From the NCBI GenBank assembly GCA_963281155.1, contig CAUJLY010000006.1, forward strand, positions 10,354,001 through 10,418,000: a stretch of DNA of 64,000 nt, read 5' to 3'. Below the pieces are notes generated by a model, which ran no database searches, was not told where the DNA came from, and saw nothing but the letters and a program-made list of their open reading frames with translations. A program made the translations under genes and the position numbers. Shown here in pieces: positions 11,831-23,900 of this stretch. How positions within the stretch are numbered: the stretch's first letter is position 1; each line of letters opens with the position of its first letter. This DNA is from Rhabditophanes sp. KR3021. Taxonomy: Eukaryota; Nematoda; Chromadorea; Rhabditida; Alloionematidae.

Positions 11831-12764
11831 GAATCGACAAAATAGAAACAAACAAATAATCAAATTACTGATAATCTTAATAACTTTGGTTGCAATGTTT
11901 GAATTTAAGTGATAACAAAAAAACATCTGTATCCACTTCACAATTTAAAGATATATTTTTTAATTAGACTTCCTAAATCAATTTCCAATTATATGGTTCA
12001 GATGTGACAATTTGTTTGAAGTGTCAATATCTAAATGTAAACAAACACACATTTATATATTATAATTCCATTTCTTCCTATATTTGTTCACGTTACTCAT
12101 TATTTTTAACATATATTTTAACATATATATTTTTCGTTGAAAGGAAATTGAAGAAAGAATGTATTCAAATACATTCATTCCGATATTAATATATTAATTG
12201 ATATGGGGATAAAAGTATACAATTTCTATAAACAATTTCAAATAAATAATTATAAATAATTGTCAATTAAAAGTTTGTTGAAAAACCACTGGTAACAAAA
12301 TAGAACAGTCACTTAATAAGTGTAGAATTATGACAGGAAATTGAGTGTGTATGCATATAAAATTAATTAGCATTTTCTTCTGCCAAACATTTGCTGACTA
12401 GAGCAAAGGTAAAATAAATACTTACGCCAAATCATATTTACTTTACTCAACAACAATTTTTGTATTCGCAATCATAATTCAATTTTAGATTGTGTAAATG
12501 GACGTGTCGCCAGCTACTTACAAAAATTTACCACAAAACTTGAATAGAACATATTGATAAAGAAACCAAAAATTGATATAAACTACCCTTACTACCTTTG
12601 TTTACAAACAATGCACAATCTGTTTTGATAAAAAACATGTCGAAAGCTTTACTATTTTTCATTCCTTCCTTATCATTGACATTTTTATTTGTTGGTTTGG
12701 AAGGTTCTGAATTTATTTATTAAGTAAAAAAGCTATATTGATTTTTTTATTATTTTTAGTAAAT
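11831..12764. other. non-coding gap between divergent genes
   Basis: AT-rich spacer separating the minus-strand Q/N-rich gene from the plus-strand methyltransferase; promoters of both should lie here. An ATG-initiated hydrophobic frame at 12637-12703 could be an alternative first exon of the methyltransferase. Nothing else is recognisable. Confidence 0.45.
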
Positions 12765-13865
12765 ATGGCTGATAATAACGAAATTTCAAAGGCTTTTGCT
12801 GAAAAGTTGAGTGGAATGGTTGGAGCTGCAATGGTTTGTAATGTCTTGGCGATGGCGAAAGAGTTGAAATTGTTTGAAGGTATGGATGAAATCTCCCCAA
12901 ATGGAGAACCAAAAAGTTACCACCAAATAGCTGAACATAACAAGTTGAAGGCACGATATGTTAGAGAGATGTTGAATGCTTTGGCTTGTGCAGACATTGT
13001 GGAGGTTGACGAGACGGGGGAACAGTTTTGGATTATGAAGGAAAAGAAAGGGTGTTTGATTGGTGATCAGATTGCTAATGGGGTTCTCTTTACCACACAA
13101 ATTCCATCTATGGTTGGTGTTTACAATGAGATGAAGGAAGTTTGCAAGAAAGATGGACCACTGGGATTAGATTACTCCGCATACGGCCATTTCTCCGAAA
13201 CGATGGGGAAGACGTCTGAAGCAATGCACAAAAGACACTTGATTTCCGACTTCATACCATTAACTGGAATGAAAGAAAAACTAGATGGAACAGAGGTGAT
13301 TGAATGTTTGGATGTTGGTTGTGGGAATGGCTTTCATGTGACTCATCTTGCTGAACACTACCCGCACAGTAATTTTACCGGAATCGACATCACCTTAACT
13401 GCAATCAGACAAGCCTTGGCTACCCGTAGTGAGGAGGGTAAATCTTTGCACAACACAGCCTTTTATGAGATGAATGGGAGCAAGTTGAGAGACGAATGGA
13501 GTAACAACTTTGACTGGGTAATGATGTTTGATGCCTGTCACGATCAACACCGTCCTGACTTGTCGCTAAAGGAAATTTATCGGGTCTTGAAGCCTGGCGG
13601 TGTTTTTACAATGATTGAAGTTGATGGTACTTCGAATGTGTACGATGACAAGAAACAAAAAGGCGAACTTTCAGCCTTCTTGTATTCAGTTTCCTTCTAT
13701 CATTGCCTGCCAATTGGAAGCAATTCCGAAGATGCCTTGTGTCTAGGTAACATGTGGGGCCAGAAAAAGGCAGTTGAGTTGCTGAAAACAGCTGGCTTTG
13801 AAGATATCCAAGTCATCCCGACTCCATTCTTCGAACTTAACGTGATGTACAAATGTACAAAATAA
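12765..13865 (+). CDS. SAM-dependent methyltransferase with N-terminal winged-helix-like region
   Basis: A single exon of 366 residues from ATG 12765, six bases after an acceptor (ttatttttag at 12759), so a 5' UTR intron or spliced leader probably precedes it. The N-terminal third resembles a winged helix, as in Rv2258c-type methyltransferases. The SAM-binding motif I follows (VIECLDVGCGNGFHVTHLAE, about residues 178-197), with the acidic strand-2 residue in GIDIT, then DWVMMFDACHD and LKPGGVFTMIEVD. This matches the C. elegans R08E5.1/R08F11.4-type family, which is expanded in nematodes. The substrate is unknown. An in-frame upstream exon (12637-12703, donor gttctg) would add a 22-residue hydrophobic leader; the donor is poor, so I prefer the cytosolic start. 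The stop codon overlaps an AATAAA signal. Confidence 0.85.
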   Translation: MADNNEISKAFAEKLSGMVGAAMVCNVLAMAKELKLFEGMDEISPNGEPKSYHQIAEHNKLKARYVREMLNALACADIVEVDETGEQFWIMKEKKGCLIGDQIANGVLFTTQIPSMVGVYNEMKEVCKKDGPLGLDYSAYGHFSETMGKTSEAMHKRHLISDFIPLTGMKEKLDGTEVIECLDVGCGNGFHVTHLAEHYPHSNFTGIDITLTAIRQALATRSEEGKSLHNTAFYEMNGSKLRDEWSNNFDWVMMFDACHDQHRPDLSLKEIYRVLKPGGVFTMIEVDGTSNVYDDKKQKGELSAFLYSVSFYHCLPIGSNSEDALCLGNMWGQKKAVELLKTAGFEDIQVIPTPFFELNVMYKCTK

Positions 13866-14380
13866 ATGCGTCTTGAAATAATTGAATATACTTATGGTTC
13901 TGAATAATAAATAAAATACCGTCTACTCGACAAAATAAAGTTTATAATTTAAAGAATCAAAATAAGAGATAAATTAATAGATGGTGAGATAATAGCAAAA
14001 CAACATTTTTGCCATTGGCAAAAGATAAATTCCAAATATAACGGGTTTCCAATTAAGTTGTAATGATGCAAATTTTGACATTTTGCATGATGACATACAT
14101 GTTTTCAATAAAAAATAATATATTTGAATGTGATTTTGAAGCTAAAGACGGATCTACGTCGTAGGAGACATCCTAATGAAACTGTATCCATACAACAGGA
14201 TTTGTGAATCTTATGATTAAAACAAGCTTTTTTATTACAGGCTGTAACAAAACTTAACAGGCATGTTTGCCTTGGTATATAAGTAATCCGAGTCATTGTT
14301 GATCGTATTATTATATTTCCCTTTAAAGACAATATTTTTTGTCTAGAACAATTTATATTTGAGCCTATATTGAATTAAGC
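13866..14380. other. intergenic gap with promoter of the cuticle-type gene
   Basis: AT-rich spacer. Several AATAAA sites near 13900 fit the 3' end of the methyltransferase mRNA. The right half is the promoter of the downstream secreted protein and contains a clear TATA box. Confidence 0.5.
14276..14283 (+). promoter_or_regulatory. TATA box of the Gly/Cys-rich secreted protein gene
   Basis: TATATAAG lies about 100 bp upstream of the ATG at 14381, a distance that would place transcription start at about 14310 with a short leader. Strongly expressed structural genes in nematodes often keep TATA boxes. The match is seen; the role is inferred. Confidence 0.45.
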
Positions 14381-17300
14381 ATGCGTTTTGCTGGATTACT
14401 AACTACTATTTTGTTGGCTCAGGCGGCTAATGGGTTCTTGTTTGGAGGGTTAGTGGAATAATTGTCACATTTATTTATCATCTAATTCTTTAAGAGGTGG
14501 CGGCGGCGGGGGCGGAGGGTAAAGTTTGACCATCAAATGAACTCTTTCTAAATCTCTTTTAGAGGAGGATGTGGTTGTAGTTCTGGACCACCGTACGTTT
14601 ATTAGCTTCCTAATCTTTATAAAATTTAATCTAGGCCTTGTCCACCGTATGTTTAAATTTATCTGCATACTTACTTCAATTAATTACTTTTAGACCTTGC
14701 TTGTAAGTTTAGTAGTTTCTTCTTATTTATCCTAATTTATTTTTAGACCACCACCACCATGCGGGTAAGTTTTATCCATGCAAAGATAGCATTTATTTGA
14801 GTTCCACTTCCGAATTAGTTGGCCCTTTGATAGCTAAGATTTCAAAATCAATTAAAAAACTATTTTTTAGTGGTGGATGTGGAGGACCGCCAATGGGTGG
14901 AGGTGGATGTGGAGGACCTCCAATGGGAGGAGGTGGCTGCGGCGGCGGATGGTAAATTTCCTTAACAACTTGTGTATCCTTCAAAGAATAACATTCCAGT
15001 TATTTTTGAAATACATTCCAATTCTTTTTAACACTTCATTCATTATTTGCCTTTAGTGGAGGAGGAGGTGGTTGCGGTGGAGGCGGCGGCGGATGTGGAG
15101 GAGGTGGCGGAGGCTGCGGAGGCGGTGGTGGATGGTAAATTTGACTTACAACTTGTATATCTTTGAAGAAATAACATTTTTAGTTATTTTTTGATGCATA
15201 CATTCCATTCTTTTTATCTTTAATTTATAATTTGCTTTTAGTGGAGGTGGAGGTGATTGTGGTGGCGGAAGCTCAGGAGGTTGCGGAGGTGGAGGTTCTG
15301 GCGGTTGTGGTGGCGGAAGCTCAGGAGGCTGTGGCGGTGGAAGTTCTGGTGGTTGTGGAGGTGGAAGCTCAGGAGGTTGTGGCGGTGGAAGCTCTGGTGG
15401 CTGCGGAGGTGGAAGTTCTGGAGGTTGTGGCGGTGGAAGCTCAGGAGGCTGCGGAGGTGGAAGTTCTGGAGGTTGTGGCGGTGGAAGCTCAGGAGGCTGT
15501 GGTGGTGGAAGTTCTGGAGGTTGCGGAGGTGGAAGTTCTGGTGGCTGTGGCGGTGGAAGTTCAGGAGGCAGCTCAGGTGGTTGTGGCGGTGGAAGTTCAG
15601 GAGGTTGTGGAGGTGGAAGTTCAGGAGGCAGCTCAGGTGGTTGTGGCGGCGGAAGCTCGGGAGGTTGTGGAGGTGGAAGTTCGGGAGGCAGCTCAGGTGG
15701 TTGTGGTGGCGGAAGCTCGGGAGGTTGTGGAGGTTCTTCCGGTGGATGTGGAGGATCACAGCCATCCTTGCCAGCTCCTTCATGGTAAGTCTATTAATAG
15801 ATGTTATTCTTTATTGAAAATTGTTACTTTGGTAAAGCCAGGCAATGAACTTCTAAAACTTTTTCCAAATACACAAAAGTAACTAGCATTTAAATTACTT
15901 TGGCTTTATCTTAGAAGAATAGTAATTTATTTGATGCATTGAAACGTGTTTAAAGATGTTATATTAAAAACCGTTTAAAAGCATTTTTAAATTAGCGTTA
16001 AGTAAAATCTTTTCTAAGTTCTAAACTATTATCTAATGGTATTTCTGACATCATTTTAGCGGTGGAGGATCATCGTGTGGATCAAGTCAGCCATCTAGTT
16101 CTTATTCTACTGGGCCCAGCAGTTCAGGCGGATGCGGACAAAGTTCTTCTTGCGGCGGCGGTTCTAGCCAACCATCTAGCAGTTATTCAACAGGACCCAG
16201 CAGCTCAGGTGGATGCGGACAAAGTGCACCAGCTCCTGCTCCTCAAACATACTTGCCACAAGCAGTTTTACCAGCAGCTCCACAAAGTTTCCAAGCTCCT
16301 GAAACCCAAAGTTCAGGCGGTTATGCTCAACCACAAAGCGGTGGACAGAGCTCTGGTGGTGGCTATTCACAAGGACAAAGTCAAGGAGGGCAAAGCTCTG
16401 GTGGTGGCTATTCACAAGGGCAAAGTCAAGGAGGGCAAAGCTCTGGTGGTGGATACGCACAAGGGGGACAAAGTCAAGGAGGACACGAATCCGCTGGTGG
16501 TGAAGCCTCATCAGGAAGCAGTTATGGGCAAGCATCATCCGGTGGCCATGAAGCCCAAAGCCAACAAGGTGGCGGTGGCGGATATTCACAAGGAGGGCAA
16601 TCAGGTGCAAGCGAATCAGCTCCAGCACAACAACAAACTGGAGGTGGTGGAGGTGGATACCAACAAGGAGGTGGTGAATCCCAACATCAACAGGGAGGTT
16701 CAAGCTCTGGAGGCGGATACCAACAAGGAGGTGGTGAATCTCAACATCAACAGGGAGGCTCAAGCTCCGGAGGCGGATACCAATCACAATCTGCAGCAGT
16801 TGAAGCGCCAGCTCAACAGACGTCTGGGGGCAGCAGTTATTCACAACCTTCTGCTGGAGGATCTAGCTCTGGTGGGGGATACCAATCGCAATCTGCGGCA
16901 GTTGAAGCTCCAGCTCAGCAACAACAAACGTCTGGTGGCAGCAGTTATTCACAACCTTCTGCTGGAGGATCTAGCTCTGGTGGGGGATACCAATCGCAAT
17001 CTGCAGCAGTTGAAGCTCCAGCCCAACAGCAACAAACTTCTGGAGGAAGTAGTTATTCACAACAAGGTGGTCAAGCTGCTGCTCAGCCAGAAGCCGCACC
17101 CGCCCAACAACAGCAACAATCTAGCGGCGGCGGTGGTTATGCTTCTCAAGGAGGACAATCTAGTGGTGGCGGTGGATATGCTTCTCAAGGAGGACAACAA
17201 TCTGGTGGTGGAGGATATGCTTCTCAAGGAGGACAACAATCTGGGGGTGGAGGATATGCATCTCAAGGAGCACAATCTGGTGGTCATGAAGCCCAGCAAC

Positions 17301-17665
17301 AAACTGGAGGTGGAAGTAGTTACTCACAACCAAGTTCAGGTGGAGCTAGTTCTGGTGGATATCAATCACAAGGGCAATCGAGTGCAGTTGAAGCACCAGC
17401 TCCTCAAGCTCAAGGAGGGTCGTATCAAGGCGGGCAATCTGCTCCTGCCGCACCAGCTCCAGCCCCAGCTCCAGAAGCCGCACCCCAATCCAGTGGAGGA
17501 TATTCTGCCCAAAACCAAGCAGCTCCTGCGGAACCCGCACAATCCGCACCAGCTCCATCCGCCCAAGGTACAGATTATCATGATAGTTCTGCTTCTGGGT
17601 CTGCGCCAAATTGGTTCGGAAGAAAATTGAGAGTAGTTGCAAAGGCTCTAAGATTCACGGCATAA
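14381..17665 (+). CDS. secreted Gly/Cys-rich and Gly/Gln/Ser-rich structural protein, probably cuticle or eggshell
   Basis: Ten exons (14381-14448, 14495-14518, 14563-14592, 14635-14646, 14694-14702, 14747-14764, 14871-14951, 15057-15134, 15242-15784, 16060-17665) give 822 residues. All nine introns are phase 2. Residues 1-18 are a signal peptide (MRFAGLLTTILLAQAANG). Next come glycine runs, then short Cys/Pro pieces (GPPPCPPPCLP), then GGC and CGGPPMGGG units, then over twenty CGGGSSGG repeats in exon 9. Exon 10 is Gly/Ser/Gln/Tyr/Ala-rich (GGGYSQGQSQGGQSS, GGGYASQGGQ) with internal duplications. The C-terminus is basic (WFGRKLRVVAKALRFTA). Cysteines spaced along a flexible glycine chain suggest a disulfide- or tyrosine-crosslinked extracellular matrix. 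No ZP, chitin-binding or collagen domain is visible. Poly(A) signal near 17780. Confidence 0.85.
14495..15134 (+). other. ladder of symmetric phase-2 micro-exons
   Basis: Exons 2 to 8 of the secreted-protein gene are 24, 30, 12, 9, 18, 81 and 78 nt. Each is a multiple of three and each is bounded by phase-2 introns, so any subset can be skipped without changing frame. Introns 7 and 8 share sequence just after the donor (gtaaattt… acaacttgta) and before the acceptor, which points to recent exon-plus-intron duplication. Boundaries are read from GT/AG sites and frame; use of each exon in mRNA is not shown. Confidence 0.7.
16757..17070 (+). repeat. in-frame tandem duplication inside exon 10
   Basis: Three adjacent copies of a 34-36-codon unit begin near 16757, 16859 and 16967 (spacing 102 and 108 bp). 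Each reads GSSSGGGYQSQSAAVEAPAQ, then TSGGSSYSQPSAG or a close variant. The difference in spacing is two extra glutamine codons. Upstream, at about 16640-16756, a GGGYQQGGGESQHQQGGSS unit is present twice, and at about 16340-16460 a GQSSGGGYSQGQSQG unit is repeated. The copies are nearly identical, so duplication looks recent. Confidence 0.85.
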
Positions 17666-20600
17666 ATAATTTATCCATTCTAGCTATTGCATATCTTCTA
17701 ATAGTCGCTAATCTTATTATGAATTTAAAATATAATTCCACAAGGAGTATATACTATACTATCTATTTTTTATAAAAAAATAAAGCATTACTTTCTCATA
17801 ACAACAATTGTCCATTTTATTAAGTTCATCAAGATAAAAGTTCTATCAAAATATTTAGAACATTAACAAACAAATAAGTGTAAAACATCACAAAGAAAAT
17901 GTTTGTAGATGTAATCTTGACAAATCGACATTATGTGAGTTTGTTGAATCAGATAATAAGTTTACCTTTTATAAAAAATGTATTTTATTGGATTGACTTT
18001 TTATTGTTATTGTGAATTGGAAAATCACTTTTTTACCTCAATAATAATTTTTTTCTTTCTAAATGGGCATGCTTAGCCAAGGATGAAAAAAGCATAAAGT
18101 AAAACGTTGCTTGTTAAAAGTTAAAAAATGTTAATGGATAGAATAAATTTACTTCTCTGGTATTTTTTTCATACCACCAAATTAACAATAAAGGTGATGA
18201 CATTTATGATTCACAATAGACTCAAGCTTTCGATTGAAGAGGATGTCTTTGTTAAGTAAAATGCTTATGTAATTTTATGCATTTTTCCGGACAAATCTCT
18301 TATGCAAACTTTGTTATGACAAGTGGTCTTGCTTATTCCTTTAAGATGGCACTAATGTAAACGGTGTTTGTATTATTAGTACGATGTAACTTAGTTTTAA
18401 TAATGACGCCATCCGAATTATTCCTCATTAAGGTAATTATCATTTTAAGCCCTGCTGTTATCTATCTCAGTTCATTCCAAAAAATCTTAGTGTTTATTGC
18501 GATTCTTGTTATTTATGCCAGCTTTACATTTCATTACTCCATCTTTGCTATTTCTGATATTTAAATGATTGTAATATGAAACATGCTTACTTATACATAA
18601 CAATTTTTGTAAATTCATTCTCGGACATTAAATGTCATTAAAGAATATTCAATAAAATGCGCTATATTTGTAAAATATTTCTGACTGATTTTTTGCCATT
18701 AAATTTATCCATTTGCATTTAATGTGTTAAAAGTTCAGTAAACCTTAACATCCTTTTTTGTGTTCCTTTTTTATAATACTTCTTTTGTGCAATACATTTT
18801 GCACTGCATTATTGTTAATTTTAACTTTTATTACTTTTAATTTTCACGTCTATTATATCTAATCTTAACTTTTATTATTCAATTCCAACATCTACTATGC
18901 TTAGTTATGTTGTGCATAAGCCTTTTAGAATAAATAGTTCAAGATTTTTTGAAAGTATTAGTTACATTATAATCTTGGATGTACTTTTTCCAAAAGACAC
19001 ATATCAGCTTTTATTCATGTTTTTTTAATACCTAAAAGATTTTAAAACTACGAAAGTAAATGATTTACTTGCAGTTGGATTGATGGTTTAAATAAAAAAA
19101 TTGTCATCTAATATCATGGATTAGTGATTGCGAAAAAAAGAATTCAACCACATGAAGTTAGAAATATAGTGGCACATTATAATGCTTAAAACAAACTTTT
19201 ATATAAATATTTGAAAGTACACTTATTTAACCATCCAAAAATACATCTATTAAAATGTTTCTGAATGTTATACAGCAATCGTTTAAAAGTACTTTCGTGT
19301 ACTATCATCTTTAAAGTTTTAATCCAAGTAATAAGAAATATATGATATTACATGTTTTCAATTATTCCATCTTAAAACTATTTTCTTCTCAGATAACAAT
19401 AATATAAGAATTTTATGTTGCGCGGTATTACCCTTTATCTCTTTATAGCCTAAAAAGATTTAATTTAGGTTATTAAAATATAAAAGTTTGATGGTTAGCA
19501 AAATATAGCCTCTTTAAGGTTGTTGATAACGTCTTAAACTTATGGCTAATATTACTGCGTTTAAAATTCTGATATGGTAAGCTTAAGATTAAATGAGGGC
19601 GTATGAGATGTCATCCACACAATGCAGTTATTTAGATTTATGTTCTTTTAAAAATTTTAACTTTCATAAACACATACAACGTTTTGTCTGACACTTTACG
19701 TAAAAAGTTATTTTGGCATTTACAAAAAAGTGATTTTTGTATAGTTTTATTACCCATTATCAACAATAACAGCTTCTTTTGACTATTTATGGGAAGTGTA
19801 TTTAAAGTTTGAAATCGCAACCAAACCTAAACATCAATGTTAAATATTTTTCATATTATTCACTGTTATTTAACTAGACTAATCTAATATCATTAAATGC
19901 AATTATTCAACAAAAGGATGTAATCGCTAACTTTAATCAAGCAACCCATTTAAGCTAAATAATTCATACCTAACTCATATAAATTTAGGATAAGCTCTTT
20001 CCTAGCAAAATAAAATTATTCCATACTTAATCTCCACAAAAATAGTCATAATTATATGCTATTTCAGTTTCAATTCTTTAAAACAAACCTTCTAACACAC
20101 TTTTATTATCCGTAGCTATAATTATTTGACTTTTAATGGGTGTATACCTTCACAGAGGGGGTCATACTAAGCTTCAGATTATGTGCCATAATTATTAAAG
20201 ATATGTAATTGTTTCTTTGACAAGAACCAAAAATACAAATGAATTGAGATGATGCAGTCATTTATAAAAGACGCCATATTTCAAGACCAAAAAGTGACCC
20301 TTTCTTTGTGATATGAACATCAAAATAAGCTATTACCTTATTACCTTTGTCCAAACTACTCATAATTGCTTACTTCAATTTGTTATATCTATATGATTTT
20401 TGCTATGCCACAACTTTTTGACAAAGCAGACAGCTCTTTGTATTATATGATATAATAACTATGAACCAATTAAATGTCCTGAACAATTCTAACATATAAC
20501 GTACTCCCATAATCCCATTATTACTATCTTCTTATGAATATTTATTATAAAATAAAAGTCAATACAGGGTAGGGTGATTGTTTCAATATTTTACTATTTA

Positions 20601-20945
20601 CCATGACACCAGTTGCAACATTTTACACCAAAAACAAACGATACCATATTTACAAATAATAATCAAATTGTCATAATTTACACATTTTACTCTAATTTTT
20701 AACAATAACATTTTGTTTGCTCACATTTATAGATATTATCAAGCTTCTATTTTTAATGCATACAAAGAAAAAGCTTTTGCTAAATTTGATTATATTACAT
20801 AAGGCAAATAATAATGCACGGTTCATATCGCTTAAATACTCACCCACGAAATCATTCAAATCATTATGCAATGGAAGAATCGACTCCTTGCATAGTGAAT
20901 CATACAAAGCATGTCCAGCAGGGATGTGTCCAAAATAATAATATT
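17666..20945. other. long non-coding gap
   Basis: About 3.3 kb of AT-rich sequence between two plus-strand genes. The 66-codon hydrophobic frame at 18364-18564 and the frames at 19638-19820 and 20692-20938 have no splice context, no codon bias visible by eye and no recognisable motif. I see no RNA gene, repeat array or mobile-element ends. Confidence 0.5.
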
Positions 20946-23900
20946 ATGGCATCCAGTAGATTGTTATATAACGGTAAGAAATAAACATTTAACTGTAAAC
21001 ATTTATATTCACATTATAGACAAAACTAAAAAATCAACTTCATCTAATAAATGGAAAAATTCAAGCTGTCCCCAAAAATGTGTTTTATTTACTTTTATAT
21101 TAGCTATTCTACTTCTAACTGTTTGCATATTATTTTTCATAATTCACTGGCTTTCCGGAACAAGTTTACTTAAGTTAACAATGGGCAAGGTAGTTTAAAG
21201 GACGATTTAATAAAAGTATAAATTTTCAGTCCCCTGATATGAAATCTCTAACCTCAGATGAGGATGACTTAATAAAAATGAATAAAACATTTGAACCAAG
21301 CCTGCCAAATGACATAACAACCAATTCAACTAACACTAACGATCCTTTTCAAAATAACATGGTAATGATTTTGTTTGCTTTTATTTGTTGATATGGTGTG
21401 CTAAAAGTTTATATTTTAATTGAGTTCATTTCAGCATCATTTTTCAATTAATAAAATTTATGCCCCAGTCTCGGAGCGATCTATTAATGATATTCCTCAA
21501 GAAGTTGCAGCACAATATAATACGCCAATTATTTATAGCGTTACTCCTCAATTAAATCAGACTATAATTCCGATGCATTATGATATAAATGTAAGTAGCA
21601 GGATAATTTGATTCTAACTTTTTTCAGCTTGATTTGACGGAAGTGACTTCACATAATCATGTAATCGGACGTATGGCAATATATTTAAAAACTACGACAC
21701 ATGATTTGAAGAATCAAAAAGAAATAAAACTCCATGTTTCAGCAAATGTCTTTTTGCAAAGGATTAGACTTAGGGGTGGAAGTAAGTGAAATGTATTTAA
21801 AACCATATGGAATAAGTACATTAGATAAACAATTATATTTTTTAGATAAAACGATTACAATAACAGCAATAAAAAGGCAGAAACAGTTAAAGATGCTTTT
21901 ATTAGTATTGGAAGAAGAATTGATCTATTCAGATTATTTACTGGAAATGGAATTTAGTACGAAAATCTGCACGAAGGAGTGTGAAGGAGTTCAATGTATA
22001 ATGAAGAATAATGAAATAGTAGGATTCACAACCAAATTCGAGCCATTCTTTGCCCGTACTCTGCTACCATGCTGGGATTCTCCCAACTTCAAGTCAACTT
22101 TCAACGTAACTATCAAACATGACCCATCCAAAACAGTTCTAAGCAATGGAATGATTGGGCACCAGACAGACATCCTTTCTCGTGCTAATAAGAAACATAT
22201 GCAAATGACAAGCTTCAAAAAAACTCCCGTGATGTCTGTCTATTTGTTGGCGTTTGTTTATGGGGATTTTGCCAAATTTGAAAGTAGAAGTCAAAGGAAT
22301 GTGTCAATTTCTATTTACACTGAACCATCCACTCAATATCTTACTCACTTTGCTGCTAATTTTACACCAACTATGCTCGATCTTTTAGAAACAGAATTTC
22401 GTATTAAATATCCGATGGAAAAGATTGACTTTGTGGCTACGGCAAATCTTCCGGTGGGGGGAATTGAAAACTGGGGACTAGTCATATTTCACAACAATAT
22501 GCTTCTGATCGAAAACGATCGATCCAACAGTCCTCAGATGTCAGTTGATCATCTTTACGACACAATTAAGATAGAAAAAATAGTTACGCATGAGCTTATT
22601 CACCAATGGATTGGCAATCTCGTTTCAGTAAATGATTGGTCTGAAATATGGATAAACGAAGGCTTCGCAACTTTTTATGTCTACAAAATATTAAGAGAAA
22701 GTCACAGAGCTGTCATGGACCAGGAATATTTGACAAGACTTTCAGATTTAATTGAACAACAGTGTGGTGAATTCAAGACAAGTTTGATTCAAGAATTTAC
22801 CAGGGATACGTTGTATTCTGACTTGTTCCAGCCTATTGGAGTTTATGTCCGAGGAAGTGTAGTGGTGCAAATGATTCAAAATTTAGTTGGGGAAGATGCG
22901 TTTGCCGATGGCATGATTACTTTTTTGACAAGAAATTCGTATCGGTCAGTGGATAGGCATACTTTGTGGGCATCAATGCCACCCTTAAGTTCTTGGGGAA
23001 AGGAAAAGGAAATATTAGGAAGTGTAATGGAATCATGGCTTGTCAATAAAGGTATTCCTGAGATTACCATTAGCAGAAATTATAATGATCACTCAATTCG
23101 TTTAACTCAGCAATTATCAGATCTGAATAAATATGCAATCTTTTTGAATGATAATCACCCATTAAAAGGCCCAAAAGCAAGACGAGTAAATAGAAATATT
23201 CGAGTTAAAGCATATAATATAGAAAGAGTAGGACGTGGGAAAATAAAAGTTCAGAATATTGAAGATAATGAAAGAATGGATATTCCCAAAACTTCTAGAT
23301 CAACAAACTACGATGAAAATAAAGATGTTTGGAGTATTCCTTTTAGCTACCAATTTCATAGTTTAAAATCTGAAAAGTACAAGTTTACAAAACAATTCTG
23401 GCTGCACAATGAAACAATCTTATTTACAGACAAGGATATTTCATCAAATGTATTATTATTAGCAAATCCAGATTGGTTGTTCCCATTTAAAGTCAATTAT
23501 GATATTCAGAATTGGAGGATGATTATTGATATGGTAAGTTTTTGATTAAAATGTTTTTAATTAACTAATTTAGTTGCATTCAAATCTAAGTGAAATACCC
23601 ACTAAGTCTCGTATCCAGCTAATAATAGATTCCAAGACTTATATCATGCATTCCGGAGTTCCTGAATTATACGTCCAACTTCTGGGGTATTTACATCATG
23701 AGACTGAACTATGTGTGCTGCTTTTTGGAATAGATGCTGTTTATAATTTAATTGATACATATCGGGGAAGTTCTATTGGCGAACAACTAGTAATGTATCT
23801 ACAGCAAGTAATCCAAAAATTCGACACTACTCTTAGTAAATCAGATTATGATGCAGAAGTTGCTGCAGTGTGGTTAATTGATGCTGATCGAATTTCCAAA

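Noticed and set aside
15232..15882. Long open frames on both strands over the CGGGSSGG repeat
   Set aside because: Simple-sequence shadows: repeats of GGTGGA have no stops in several frames. Only the Cys-Gly-Gly frame joins in phase with the flanking exons.
16062..17630. 522-codon open frame antagonistic to the Gly/Gln frame in exon 10
   Set aside because: It starts in phase with no upstream exon, and its composition mirrors the repeat. The overlapping frame joins exon 9 and ends with a normal stop.
18364..18564. Hydrophobic 66-residue gene
   Set aside because: AT-rich DNA readily gives hydrophobic frames; there is no ATG start, splice signal or poly(A) arrangement that supports it.
21734..21845. 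Frameshift in the aminopeptidase
   Set aside because: A 64-nt intron with gtaagt donor and ttttttag acceptor restores the frame exactly.
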